DNA of 64,000 nucleotides from Tulasnella sp. 424 (lineage: Eukaryota > Basidiomycota > Agaricomycetes > Cantharellales > Tulasnellaceae), in NCBI GenBank assembly GCA_019633425.1, contig WSUB01000169.1, forward strand, positions 21,456 through 85,455. The letters are read 5' to 3'. Positions 47,081-58,973 of this stretch are shown here, piece after piece (the first letter of the stretch is position 1; each line of letters opens with the position of its first letter). The notes below the pieces were generated by a model that saw nothing but the letters and a program-made list of their open reading frames with translations, was not told the DNA's origin and did no database searches. The position numbers and the translations under genes were made by a program.

Positions 47081-50000
47081 ATGGACCCGCCCATGCACTA
47101 CCAGCAAACTTCCTCCTCGCAGTATCCTCCTGCCCACCCACAGTTGTCAACTTCGTCGCAGATCTTTCACTATCCGTCAAGCCATCCACCAACCACGTCC
47201 AACCAGGACCAGTCGCACATTCAACCGCTCGACAGCTTACCCACGGAGTATGACCTAGTCAACCGAACCCCCGAGGAACGTGCTGTCTTGCTCGAAGTCC
47301 TCCGTGAACGGCGAAGAGTGCGTGAATTGGAGTTGAGGATTCTGGAGGAACGCCGCCGGGAGCGGGAAGCTGCTGAGCAAGCAGTCGGATCCACTGCCGG
47401 ATCGACCAACAGTCCACCCTCCGCTGGAAGCACGAGCGCCATGCCAGAATGGGGCAGCGTCCCAGCTATAGATCGCATTGCTTTCAGCGCTCTCGGTGCA
47501 GCACGCCATGCGCCAAGCAATCTCAGTTCTCAACCCTCCACGGCCCCCGGACCACCTCCAGACCGATATCCCCCCCATCATTCGACTCTCTCTCAAACCG
47601 AACAGCACCGGCAGCACCACCTCTACCCACCAGGCGGCCCGAATTCAGCTGACGACGCCAATTTTCTCAACTACGAACAACCGGCTTCGGCTCGTCCAAT
47701 AACCGGCGTCTCCACGACTTCGTCGGCTTCCTCGTCCTTTGCAAATGTCTTCGACAGCCTCCCACCAGGGTTGGGTCTTTCTGCGGGTCCGACGACACAC
47801 GGCCGCTCGCCGCATCATCACGACAATTTGCAATCGCATGATGTTTTGAGGCCACAGGAGACTTATGGAACAGCTGGTCATTACGCGAGTCAGGCTGAGC
47901 CTCGTGATTCCGTCATGCAAGGGTCGACTCGGCCAGCCTCTCAACATGGCACACCGTACGAGAACGGGCTGTACGGCGTTGGCACGAGCTTGCCGCCCAT
48001 GACAGGGAACTGGGGAAGCCCGTCGGATCATCACGCAGCTTCTGCGACTGCGGTATCAATAGGTGGCAGTCCTGATGGGCACGGACTTTCCTCCTCGTCC
48101 TCTTCCTCCATCTTTAATTCCATCCCGGGTCAACCAACCGTCCCATCAATGGCTCCGATGCCTCGGTCCTCACCCTCTGGTTTCACTGGAGACGTCAATT
48201 CTCATCTCTACGATGAGCCTCAGCGGTTGAACCATGGTTATCCCTTGCCCCGGAGCAGGAACTCTAGCCATGACGAGGGCACGTCACCTTCACCCGGTCA
48301 TTTGTACTCTACGCCGTCTCCGAATCATCACCTCCACCAACAGGCTCTGTCACCTTACGACGATCAGTTCCACCCGTCGATGCACGTCAAGCACCCTCGA
48401 TTCGACGGGCCGCCCTCTGTTGCAGGCTCGTCATACCATCACGCCATGAGTCATCCTCACCCACCCCCTTCGAATTTCCCGCACATGAACCCCACTCAGC
48501 CGACCTTCTCGGTCCTTCCTGCACCTCCCTCTGTAGCCGGACCGTCTTCCGCCGCGGCGTCAGCGGCCGCTGCAGCAGGCAAGAAGCCAAAGAAGCTGCT
48601 CTTCGAGCGTCAGATCGCATGCCTTCATTGCCATCAACAAATTTGCAAACTCCTCCTCCGGGGAACAGCAGAAGAGTTGGGCGTGGGTTATGATCCGGCG
48701 TATGAATGCATGGCTTGCGTCCCGGCAACATCATCTCAGAATACCGCACCCGCTGCCTCATCGTCGACCGCCGCCGCAGCGACGGGTTTGGGCTCCGTTG
48801 GAGCCGGGGGTGGATATGGGTCTGGCACTGGCGGGTTCCAAGGATCTGGTATACGCATCACCAGGAAGCGAACGAGGCAAACCGAAGATACCTCCAACCC
48901 TACTGTGTGCGATGTATGCATTCGCACGATTGGTCGGGGTGGGCTCGTTCCGCGCACACGAACGATGCCACTCTCCTTCGCAGTCGAAGTCATCTGCATA
49001 TCATGCTCGATCAAGTACAGCCGCTGCTCTGATTGCGGTGGTGGATCCGGTCGGGTCGGAGTCGGTAAATGGCGTGCCAAGGAGCTGTTCGAAAACGGTC
49101 GAAAGACTTGCAAGTTGCCTCACGTCCGAGTTGGTGGTGGCGAGTTGGAATTGAGCGTTTGGGAAGTCCCTTGGGAGGTCAAGGACAAGAAGGAATTTGG
49201 TACTTTGATGAGTGCGATCAAGCAGCTTTGGACGGAGAGGGTTTACGCAAGACTGGCGATTCCTGAAGTCCTTGAAGGCGGTGAGGACCCCTGGCCCCCA
49301 AATGCCAATGGAACGGGCACGTTGAGGAACTCCCCACCATTGGAGAGGACGTTCAAGGACGTCGAAGAGGTGATTTCTCGTGGTTGGCCAGGTAAGCCCG
49401 CATGCTGTGCCGCCGTTACGTTGAGATCCGAGACTGATGGGCATCCTCATGAACTTTAGCCCGTGAACAGCTTCTCCGATCTGTTCCATCGCCCAGTCGG
49501 GATACGCATCGACGCTACCTCGGTCTATCGTGGGCCAAGTCTCGAGCGAGGAGGGAAAGAGCCGCAGGCAAGCTTCCCGATCCCTCAAAGTACGCCGAGG
49601 GCGCTCAAGACGTGCTCATGGAGAACGTGAGGAGGACAAATCTTCTCGTTCCACCAGCAAGTACGTTGGTGGGCATGTGGATCGTCGATTGGGATATGCG
49701 AAGTACGTCCTTTCGTTCATCTGCCTGAGACATGTTTTTATTGACATCGCTACGCAGATCGATCAATCCTTCTTAGTACATCTGCTCCATTCGAATCATC
49801 TGATGCGGAGGACAAGAACATTATTGGTGTTGGAGAGCTCATGACGAGAGTCTTGCAAGATTATGAACAATACAGAAAGGAGAATCCGACCACTCCCATC
49901 CGCGCGGTAAGCCTCACCGACCTTAGGCCGACTTTGAAGCTGGAACTGACGATCGATGTGATAATTTAGCCGCAGCACATCTGGATTGCCACACGTTCGA

Positions 50001-50385
50001 TTACGGCTCTTGGAAATGCCCGGATGAACGACACTCTAACCAGGAGAAGAGGATTCGTTCCTGTGGACGAGTACAGTACGTCCTTCCTCTGCCCCTCTCA
50101 GAATTCCCCCCGTCTTGCTCATGACGCATTTTCTTTTATTCAGTCGCCCTCCATCCTGGCACTGATCGCACACTCTTCACAAGCGTGCCCGATGGACACG
50201 CCTGGGTCGACGAAGCGCCGTGGATTCGCAACCCAGAATCGGGTGAACTCGAAGTCCTGGTTCGCTGGCTCGGCGACGAGATCGACATGGCGAGGTTGGA
50301 TCAAATCAAAGACATGGAGTACGGAAGAAAGAGTAAAGAGGTGCAAATCGCTTCGAGGGCCAGGAAGCCATCCGGTTCAAAATGA
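47081..50385 (+). CDS. Large Pro/His/Ser-rich protein with clustered Cys pairs, unknown
   Basis: A long first exon (to about 49391) and four shorter ones. I take the ATG at 47081 (MDPPMHYQQTSSSQYPPAHP) because the upstream frame to 46859 looks like 5' UTR. An Arg/Glu coiled coil (VLLEVLRERRRVRELELRIL) sits near residue 70. About 400 disordered residues follow, then an Ala/Lys stretch. A cysteine region comes next: ACLHCHQQICKLLL, YECMACVP, VCDVCIRTIGRGG and ICISCSIKYSRCSDCGGGSG. These CxxC pairs suggest zinc binding of no named class. The C-terminal exons read LMTRVLQDYEQYRKENP, HIWIATRSITALGNARMND and DGHAWVDEAPWIRNPESGEL. It resembles a nuclear regulator in composition. I do not recognise the family. 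Confidence 0.7.
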
Positions 50386-50705
50386 AGAATGGAACAAAAA
50401 AGGTCTCTTTTGAAGAAGACTGATAATTCTCCCCGATCCTAATTGCTTTTACATAATTTACTTTTTGACTCAACTTATTATCTTTGCTGGTTTCGTTTTA
50501 CATTATTTCCGGACGCTTAAGTCGTGCTATCTATATTCTTCGTTCTAGCTTGTCTTCTTGCATAATTACTGACACTCCCCAACTGAGCCAGTTTGAACGA
50601 TATACCGAGTGTTTTAATGGCAGCCAACATTCTCGCGGATAGGACTGAGCTCGAATGGGTATGGCTAACAGGGAAGTGTCTATAGGTATGGAAAGGTAGG
50701 TTACA

Positions 50706-51443
50706 TCATCGAAGAGAATCCACGAATTTCTGCGTTGAAAATGTTAGCCCACGAGTCTATGATAATATTCAACGCGTTCACTCACTTTCTCTAACGAAGC
50801 GACAGATTGCTTGAACTCCTCAACTTCCCTCCAGCAGTCCAGTGAGGTGGTCCGGTTATTGCTGTAGTGCAAAAGGTATCCCCAGCGTCAACAAGCAGCA
50901 ACATCGCACAGAGCATTATGAACTTACGAGTAGCATTTTAGCAGAGATTCTTGCTTCTCCTTCACCTCCGGGAAGTCGTCCATCTTCTTCCGTTCAAGGA
51001 AGCGTTCAGCCCGCTTCTGCACCTCCTCCAGTTCCTCTGCAAGCTCGGAAGAACTCGTTGTCGGCTTGCCATCTTCAGCTCCTTTGTTCGCCAGCTCCGT
51101 TTCCTTGTCCAGGTTCTCCTTTTCCAAAGCGGCTTCGATCTGAACTCGCACTTGCTCTTCTTCCGACTGTAACCGGGAAAGTTCGGCTTGGATTCTGCCA
51201 CGAACGTGTTCATCGAGTGTAGATTGGCGTGCAGAGTCCGGTGTTGTAGAAGTTATCCTGTCGGATAGATGGTCTACGAGATCTTGGCTGAACTAGGCGA
51301 AAGTTGGAAAGTCTGAGGTCAATTGGCTCATTTGGAAAGGCTGGAGGACAGTCGGCGCAGTGAAATGAACGTACTTGCACGGGTTGCTCATTTGTGAACA
51401 CTTTCCCCGAGGGTTCACTAGGTTTTGATTGATCGGCACCCAT
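50706..51443 (-). CDS. MIC19: MICOS subunit Mic19-like protein
   Basis: Mic19 is a peripheral inner-membrane subunit of the MICOS complex that maintains crista junctions. It starts MGADQSKPSEPSGKVFTNEQ; the Gly-2 suggests N-myristoylation. Then come FSQDLVDHLSDRITSTTPDS, STLDEHVRGRIQAELSRLQ and the coiled coil VRVQIEAALEKENLDKETEL, followed by LEEVQKRAERFLERKKMDDF and PEVKEKQESLLKCYS. After introns it ends NNRTTSLDCWREVEEFKQSV and KFVDSLR, stop at 50706. The paired Cys (KCY and DCW, C-x11-C) match the reduced CHCH-like end of fungal Mic19. Four or five exons. Confidence 0.88.
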
Positions 51444-51625
51444 GATTTTGAAGGACCTGTAAGGGAATGTGCGACGTCGGAGAGATCGGGATGGGAAATT
51501 CGGGAGTGGACTGGCTTGTGAATGTTTACAACAAGAATCGCCACGCCACGCGACACTCTACCCGGGTTGCACTCACGACAGGAATCCCCGTATAGCTATT
51601 TAAATTATTGGAGAATGAATTGGTA

Positions 51626-52606
51626 TTATTCAGGCTTTAACACCAGCTGTAGCTTCCAGATTTCGATTCCCTCCCATTCTTCGTCCTCCCAATCCACTCC
51701 CCCCTTCCGCATTGCCGCACCGACCTTGGCGTGGGGTATCCTCGAGACGTCAAATCCCCAAACATCTTTAGCTTCTTCGAGCGTTTTGTCAACCAAGAAT
51801 GGATCTCGATTTTCCAGAGCCAAATATGCGGGTGGGTACAACACTTGCCCTGCCTTGGTACCAGACACTCCGGATATCTGAGCGAGATGTTGGATGGTGC
51901 GTAGTAAGTGAGGCGCAAGCTCAGCCGAGAATATTGTGTCTGAGGTGATTATTAAGTCGAATAGGGGTGATGTGTTCACGTCACTTGCAGGTTCCGATCG
52001 GTCGAGTTGTTCGGATGTCTGAGACGGTTCGTTTCTAGGGGACGTAATAGAGACAGGATCATCCCACTTCCAATCCGATGGGGCTACGCTCCAGTCTAGC
52101 TCCCGAGCTTGGACGACTCCTGTCTGGGGGTTACCGGTGATATTGATTTTCAGAACGGCGTCGACGATGAGAGATATATCCGTTGCGAGCACGTTCCACC
52201 CCGACGAGGCTAATGCCAAGCTATGCAAGAGCAGTGTACCAGTGATTCTTATTAAGTCAATTCATATTCTTTGTGCCGGGAAGCTCTAGACTGACGCGCC
52301 AAGGCCTATTCCACTCCCGAGCTCGATCGCTCTTGGAGTCGCTCCTTCGGTCGGTTGACGTGATAGCTTCCTCCTGGCCTTGAACGATTTCAAGAGCTCC
52401 CGCTTCTCTATATCGGCAAGATACAAGGATAAACATTGGCTCCCCAGCCAAAGTCCGGTACCGTTCCCTCGGCCGTCGTTGAATTGTTTCAACGAGAAAG
52501 TTGTCGAAAGGAAGGGATACGTCAAGAGCGGTACGTCCTTGGTCTCATGCGCAGGGAGAGGACTCGAATTGGAAGAATTCGGCGCTTTGTTGGTCGATCG
52601 AGGCAT
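51626..52606 (-). CDS. Family 16 protein methyltransferase, Efm6-like
   Basis: A SAM-dependent seven-beta-strand methyltransferase of the group that modifies lysines on translation factors. The first ATG in frame is at 52606 (MPRSTNKAPNSSN). The frame shows FSLKQFNDGRGNGTGLWLGS, the SAM motif I AIELGSGIGLG, then after a GTCAGT-TAG intron ALALASSGWNVLATDISLIV (acidic motif post I), and FDLIITSDTIFSAELAPHLL (motif equivalent to the D/N-x-x-Y region). It ends WEGIEIWKLQLVLKPE, stop at 51626. The order and length (about 300 aa) fit yeast Efm6 and related fungal proteins. The exact substrate is inferred, not shown. Confidence 0.75.
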
Positions 52607-53090
52607 TATTACTAGGAGAGTCAAGCAACGCTTTTTGCAAGAGGAACGGGGCTAAGCCCGCTTACGTCCGGCAGTCGAAGGTCAGACGAAGGCTTCCCCG
52701 CGTGAGTGTTTTCTGTGGAGCTTATGGTCGCCGACTGGCGAATTTCTGCACCGTTGATGCTTCTGTATACCCTAACCCGAATCTAGACGACCGCGCAGTA
52801 CTTGTATCGGGTCGTTTGTGGACACACGCTTGGTCGAGTCGACGGGCGCAGAGTGTTCGCTGCGTTTTCTTATGACCCATAGGACCCGAACTACCGTCGT
52901 TGGGCCATTGCATAAGGCTGATCTGGACCTGAATTAATTCGTTTCGAGCTCCACGAAGCTATAGACGTGTGAGAATTAATCAGAGAAGATTTGATTCCCC
53001 TTGGCATCGGCCTTTTCGGGATATTTATATCCGTCCGCCGGTTGGTCCCGTTGTTCCTTCACCAACCCCTCTCGACATCCATCGTTTTCA
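52607..53090. other. Divergent intergenic region
   Basis: This lies between the methyltransferase (minus) and the CREG-like gene (plus). Short frames only. A TATA-like gatatttatatcc is visible at about 53018-53030, roughly 65 bp before the CREG-like start, and is a plausible core promoter. Confidence 0.4.
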
Positions 53091-53965
53091 ATGAAATTGC
53101 CATCACCGAGGACTTTACTACTAGCAGCAATTGCGTTCACGGGAGTGTTGGGCTATGAGTCAGTAGAGGACGCTGGTGTGTCTTCAAACCATTCTGACAA
53201 GTTAACCCCTATTGACGATGTTCAACCGCCTCTTCCAATAGCACGGATTGCGAGGACACTAGTTCAATCCGAATCTATAGGGACTCTAAGTACAGTTTTT
53301 CCAGAAGGACACGCCCTAGCTGGTAGCCCTCACGATTACCCATTCCTACCAACACTGTTCCCTTTCTGACAACTTTTCCTTCCCCGAACAGGAGAATCTC
53401 TAGGACTGATAGAGTACTACGCACCATGCCACAACAATGGATCTCTTGCAGTGCTGTTCTTTGGTATTTCGCTTAACGGCAAGAACATCCTCGCCTCATC
53501 GAACCATTCTGCAACGTTCTCCATCCAAGCCCCACCCTCGAGGTCGGCAGCAACGAAGCCGAGGTTGGCCTTGATGGGGACATTTGAAATATTCGGCGAT
53601 AAGTACCCGCAAGGCGACGAACTCAGAAGGTGCTATCTGAAATCACACCCGGATGCCTGGTGGAGTCCTGGAAGTCATGGAGAGGGGGTTCATGGGGTGG
53701 GTCCTCAACGATTGTCCGACCTGGCCCCAGGATACTAATGCTTTTTGCAGGCTACGTGGGCTCGATTTGATCCTCAGGTAGGAGGCATAGACTCCCAGCA
53801 GTATCCCAGAAACCGATCAACCCTCATTAGTCGGTTTACTTCGTCGGAGGATTCGGAGGTGCCCATTACATCGGTTACATCCCCATCGACCTGTATCGAT
53901 CGGCGGTACCCAGCGAGGCTGAACCAGACTCATTCGAGAGGTTCCGGATTGAGGCGGACAAGTGA
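53091..53965 (+). CDS. Secreted CREG1-like (pyridoxamine-oxidase fold) protein
   Basis: CREG proteins have the split-barrel FMN-binding fold of pyridoxamine 5'-phosphate oxidases but are secretory or lysosomal and often not enzymes. It starts MKLPSPRTLLLAAIAFTGVL, a clear signal peptide. Blocks: IARIARTLVQSESIGTLSTV with FPEGHALAG, IEYYAPCHNNGSLAVLFFGI, FEIFGDKYPQGDELRRCYLK, SHPDAWWSPGSH, ATWARFDPQ and VYFVGGFGGAHYIGYIPIDL. N-glycosylation sites (NGS, NHS) fit secretion. Four exons. The first intron uses a donor within AG/gtagcc, and joints are in phase. Stop at 53963. Starting at an upstream ATG (53001) would mask the signal peptide, so I chose 53091. Confidence 0.85.
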
Positions 53966-54144
53966 AACATAACGCATATCGACGAACAAACCCAACAACA
54001 GAATAATAGGAAGAGGGAGATGGAGAGACCATTACGTATTATTGCTACAAGTAGTAATCTTGGGGTAACAAGGGAAACAACTGTTGGAAACACATTCGAG
54101 AGGAAAGGAGTCCATTGACAGGCAAAGACGACACCATTGGGCCA

Positions 54145-56932
54145 CTACTCCTCATCATCATCGACGAGCGAGCGCATGCTCCTATCTGCAAAGCTAACCC
54201 GCCGACTCCTCGCGGGAGTGCCCACACTTCCCACCCATCTCCATACTTTGGTGTACTCTCCCCTCACTTCCTCTTCGTTGGTCCGGACATTTGCATTCCC
54301 CTCGACGACTTTGGCAACTTTCTGCCAGACCCTTTGCCTGACTTGAGGTGAATGTTCGTTCTTGAGAATAAGATCTCGAAGATGGACTGGGACGATATAA
54401 GGTTCCGTAGTGGTGACAGGGTCAGCGTGATATCCGAATTCCTGTTCTTGCAGCAGATCAAGTGCCTCTTGAACCAGTCCGGCGACTTTGCGGGATTCGG
54501 CGGCGCTGGCTACTGCACGACTTCGGAGATAGAACAAACCAGCAATGATCACCAAGAACGCTGATTCAACCAATTGCACGTTAGCAAAGAAACGCAGATT
54601 GTCGGTGAGAGATATGACGACTTACTGTAGACGCGTCGTCGGTTGGCATCCCACCATTCTCTTGCGGTGACCTTGATACGACACGGTAAGGTGAAGTCGG
54701 CACGGACGGCAGCGACATATTCGAATCCCCTAAAGCGATAGCTTGTCAGAACCGCACTGGACATGCCACAAAGGGTCTAGGTGCACTTACTCAACGTCAG
54801 TTCCTTTGATGATCATGCCAAACTTGTCGAGGTCAGCCAGAACTCGCTCGAAAATCTCGTCCGCATTCTCAGCGTCACGCTAAAAGATGAAAGGGCACCA
54901 ACAAAAGTCAGATAAACGCCCAACCAGCAGGTGATCTCTTCCATCCTTACCTTGGTCTTCCTCTGCACAGCCTCTCTCAGCGACTCCTTTTCCAATCCCA
55001 ACACCTTGGCCTCTCCACCGTCCCCGCCATCGGTAGGCACCTTGACACCATTGCATATTCTCGTACCCCTCGTCATGGCCAACCAGCCTTCCATCCCATC
55101 AACCAACCCACCAATCCGCTTCAGCTTCTCCCGATCTTGGACGCATTTGGGCGGGAAAGCGACGGACCCCAAACCGGGGAACCCATTGAGGACAGGTCCG
55201 AGCGAGGAAAGCGGGTGTGGCTTCAAGATGTAGCTCGATTGACAGGTGACAGAATCCGGGGTGCAGAACGCAAACTTGGGGCAGGGCGTACAAGTGTTGG
55301 CTTCTAATGGGGTGTGAAGCGGGAGAGGACTGCAAAATTCATTATTGATGACTGCATCGACGGAGGTGAAGTTGAGTTTGTTGTAGCATCGCGCTGCTTC
55401 CACTTGGTTCTTCTGCCTCTGAGCTTGGAGTTCAGTGATTCGGAGATTGGTGTTGGAACCATGGTCGCAGAAGCCGATGTATGCCGAGTCGCGTTTGTAC
55501 GCTGAAAAGATGGCGCTGGTAGCACTGATGGCGATGATGGCAACGAACTTGAACCACGTGAAGGAGTACCACGACTTGGACGCTGGGGCGTATCGGGTCA
55601 CCTGAGTACGAGACTTGCGCTTCGGCGTTCTCTGCACATCAGCAAGCTTCTTCGATACGGCCTGGTTGATTTGCTCAGCGGTAGTTTCAATCAGTTCATC
55701 CTCGTCGTCTTCCACCGCCTCTTCATCATCTTCCACTCTCCCCTCATCATCATCCTCTTCCTCAGGGTATGCACCAGGGCTCCGCCGGCGGAGCTCGGCC
55801 ATTCTGCGACGATAGTCTGGTGTATCGTTCAATGGCACGAGCTCGATTTCTCCACTAAAATCCGCCAGGCGACTGGGCCCTTCGTCAACCACATCATCAT
55901 CAATATCCTCCTCTTCATCTTCTCCAATTTCCTCTACCTCTTGCCGCCCCCTCGTATTCGTCGGCTGCATATAAGCGACAGCCTCATCCTTTGCCTTGAG
56001 GGACCTGGAGGCCGGGTACCGCTGGGGAGGGCGGTCTGGCGAAGACGACAAGTCCGAAATGCGAGGTGCTGTGGCCGGGTTGCGATTTCTGGTAGCGGGT
56101 TTGGCTTTCGGTTTTTGTTGACGACTAGGCGTAGAGGATTCTCGATCGGAGGGTCCGGATTGGAACGGGTTATTGCTCTCCCAAGCGCTATCGTTGCCGT
56201 CACTCTGGCGGGGCTTCGCGGCCTATTTGTGGTGGAGTATGTTGGTGACGTCGTCTAGACAAAGTCTCCCCGAGAGACTTACCGGTCGTCGCTTGGTAGG
56301 TTGAGGTACTTCCTCGACTTCTTCCTCTTCTTCTTCCTCCTCTTCCCCTTCGTCCACTTCCTCAAGCTTTGGCTCGATCACTTCGGGCTGCCCCCGAGTC
56401 GAGCGAGCAGTCGACGAGCTAGGAGTGGCGGAACCTCCACGCCCCCTTCGTGGTTTCGGCTGTAAACAATGAGAGAGAAAGAGGTAAGCGGAAGGCTGCG
56501 TAAATGAACAGTGAAGGCTTGCCGTACCGGTTCCGGGACATACTCCGGAGTCTTTGAGGACCTCCTTGTGGATCGTCTTGGAGCAGGCTAAAAAAGGAGA
56601 TACGTTCTCCGTCAGTGTATATCCCGGACACTGCTTAACAACCGACTCACCTCGACTGCAGGCATCCTGGCACCGGTAACACCATCAAACACATCCTGAC
56701 TGCTAGCCTGCATCCTCTTCTCCTTCTCTCTCTGCTTCTTAAACTCTCCAGCACGGGGCTTCAAATTCTCATTAAACAGTTTGATTAGCGCGGTTTTGGT
56801 ATGCGGTGAGGGGTAGGCGATGTTGTGGTGTATGAATATTGCGAGTAAGATTGGGATTGTGAGCGTTGACGGGTTGAAGTCTGGCTCGAGGTAATCGCCT
56901 GATTCGATTACTTGGGCTGCTGTTGGTGCCAT
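54145..56932 (-). CDS. Inner nuclear membrane protein Src1/Heh (Man1-like)
   Basis: Anchors chromatin and takes part in nuclear pore assembly and quality control at the inner nuclear membrane. It starts MAPTAAQVIESGDYLEPDFN; the HeH/LEM-like domain follows (STLTIPILLAIFIHHNIAYP, TALIKLFNENLKPRAGEFKK). Several short exons of basic and Glu-rich linker come next (EPKLEEVDEG then poly-Glu). The first membrane segment is FKFVAIIAISATSAIFSAYK. The luminal part has paired Cys (CTPCPKFAFC) and YILKPHPLSSLGPV. The second hydrophobic segment is SAFLVIIAGLFYLRSRAV. The MSC domain ends HLRDLILKNEHSPQVRQRVW, VEGNANVRTNEEEVRGEYTK, VWRWVG and RVSFADRS. Stop at 54145. The topology (two membrane spans, both ends nucleoplasmic) is as known for the family. 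A longer upstream frame to 57184 is probably 5' UTR. Confidence 0.92.
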
Positions 56933-57278
56933 TGCTTGAAGTTGCTCTCGTCTTGCTGTACAGGGAGAAGGGCGAGCGGTGGGGGTTGGAGAGGCGGTCG
57001 GGGGAGCCTCGAGGTTGAAAGGTGGGTGGCGCGGTGAGAGGGAAAGGATTGAGAGCGGAAACAGCGGTTTGTTTTGAAAGTCACGTTTTTGTTCCCGCGC
57101 CCTCCCTTGTCCTCCCTTTTGGCCTGTGGTGCGGCTGCGCGCACAAAACGCCACACGCGATGACTCAAAAGAACCGGCGTTCATGGAATGTCCGACATGG
57201 TATCATTGTGAATAAAAATTGAGGGGTAGATACAAAGGAGACAAAGAAAATTTCCACTACAAATGCACAGCCAAAGTC

Positions 57279-58973
57279 TCAAGCGCTGGGGAATGAAGGT
57301 TTGCGGAATCCCTGGCGACCATACCATCGTCCTTGAACGTAGTGATTGAAATAAGCCCAAGGGAAGATGTCCTTCTTGAGGTAGTAGTACGCGCTGTATT
57401 TCGGGAAATTAGCCAAGAGTCAGTCATATTCGACTCAACACAGCTGAACTGTCCCGCACCTGTGAGGCTTCACTTGGTCACCAAGAATACCAGCGAATGT
57501 CTCTTGGGGCTTGAGTCCATAAACGAACTCTGCCAGCATGAGTTGGCCGTAGCCGGTAAGAAGCTAAATACATCCAAATGGTGTCAGAAAGGTGCAGATT
57601 GCAGTCGCATGAGAAGACTAGGGCTCACAGGGCAGGAAGTATAACCGTCGTATCTTGCACCACCGATCTTACCAGTAGCGAGATACTTGGTCAAGTTCTC
57701 AGCTAGGACAGGAGCTTGGGCCGTAATAGCAGCGGCGGTCTTCGACGTCGGCAAGCTCGACCCGTCACCCCTGGAGAAGCGGGAAACGATTGTCAATTCC
57801 CCATTGGGACTCGAGACTATGGAAACCAAATACGCACAGAGAGAAAACGTTTTCGTATTTCTTGTGCTGGAGAGTCGCTTGGTCAACGTCCACCCACCCG
57901 GCGGCATCAGCCAGCGGAGAGTTCTTGACGAAATCGTGGGGACCTTGGGGCGGGACGACGTGGAGGAGGGTGTACTCCTTCGTCTCGACTTTGCCGTCAG
58001 GAGTCTTGAACGTTGCAGTACGAGCGGAAGTGTCGATGGACTTCAAGTCGTGACCGAACGTTCCGCCGACGCCACGTTCAATGCGGAGGGCGTTGAGTGC
58101 TTCCGAGTACCTAGCAGCGAGGTTGCAACCTCAGTTCCTCCCCTCTTCGAGAATTTGAAAAACCCGACTCACTTTGGTACACTGAACATTGTCGGCATCC
58201 CGGTAACAAAGTCGACTTGGATGTTGTCTCCGCGGCCCGTCCTTCTCCAGCGGTCCCATGCCATCCACATGATCTAGGCGGAAAGCGGGTAAGTCTACCG
58301 GTCTTACAAGTGCTTCGAGTTCCACCTACCTTCTGAGGCGCACCGGCGCACTTGATCACTCCAGCAGGCTGAGTAAATACCGCCTTCCCATTCCTCAGGG
58401 CATCGATATCCGCCCAAGCTTTGTCGCAGGTATCATACGAATAGATCGACGACACCCCGCTTCCCGGATCCGCCAACGCTTTCGGCAACCCTTCAATCGC
58501 CTCGAACTTGACCTTCAATCCAGGAGCAACAACGAGCGTATCATATGTCAGCTCTTTGCCCGACTCAGTTTGAACCGAATTGGACTCGGGGTTGAACGAT
58601 TGGAGACGTTCCGCGTGGTGAGCGACGTAGGGAGTTGGGATGAGAGATTGCAAGGGTCGACGGAGTTCGTGTTTCCGCTTTAACCCGGAACCGACGAGCG
58701 TCCAGCCCGGTTGGTAGTGATGCCATTCCGCAGCATCGACGATTGCGATGTCGCCTGGGGTGTAAGGCTTGCCGCTTGAACGGATGAGGTTGAGGATTTG
58801 CTGGGCAGCACCAATACCAGCGGTTCCTTCGTTATCAAGAGCACTCGTGTCAGACGACACGTTATCTTCATTCAGGGAAGCGCGCTAAGCGTACCTCCAC
58901 CAACAATCAAGACTTTATGGTGAGATTTCGAAGCGGTAGACGCGAACCTCCGGGCGACCAACGACGTCTGCAT
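57279..58973 (-). CDS. Mitochondrial sulfide:quinone oxidoreductase
   Basis: Oxidises H2S and passes electrons to ubiquinone at the mitochondrial inner membrane (fission yeast Hmt2 type). It starts MQTSLVARRFASTASKSHHK, a presequence. The FAD Rossmann motif is VLIVGG-GTAGIGAAQQIL, split by intron 1. Then EWHHYQPGWTLVGSGLKRKH, YDTLVVAPGLKVKFEAIEGL, IYSYDTCDKAWADIDALRNG, QPAGVIKCAGAPQK (with the catalytic Cys in KCAGAP), PKYSEALNALRIERGVGGTF, LLHVVPPQGPHDFVKNSPLA, VDQATLQHKKYENVFSLGDG, TSCPLLTGYGQLMLAEFVYG and FPWAYFNHYVQGRWYGRQGF, stop at 57279. Full length. Five or more short introns. Confidence 0.93.

Noticed and set aside
54700..54760. A possible tRNA T-loop (attcgaatcc)
   Set aside because: It lies inside the Src1 coding region and no matching acceptor stem or D-arm is present around it.
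56933..57184. N-terminal extension of the Src1/Heh frame
   Set aside because: The extension has no family similarity. The HeH domain begins right after the Met at 56932, as expected for the family.
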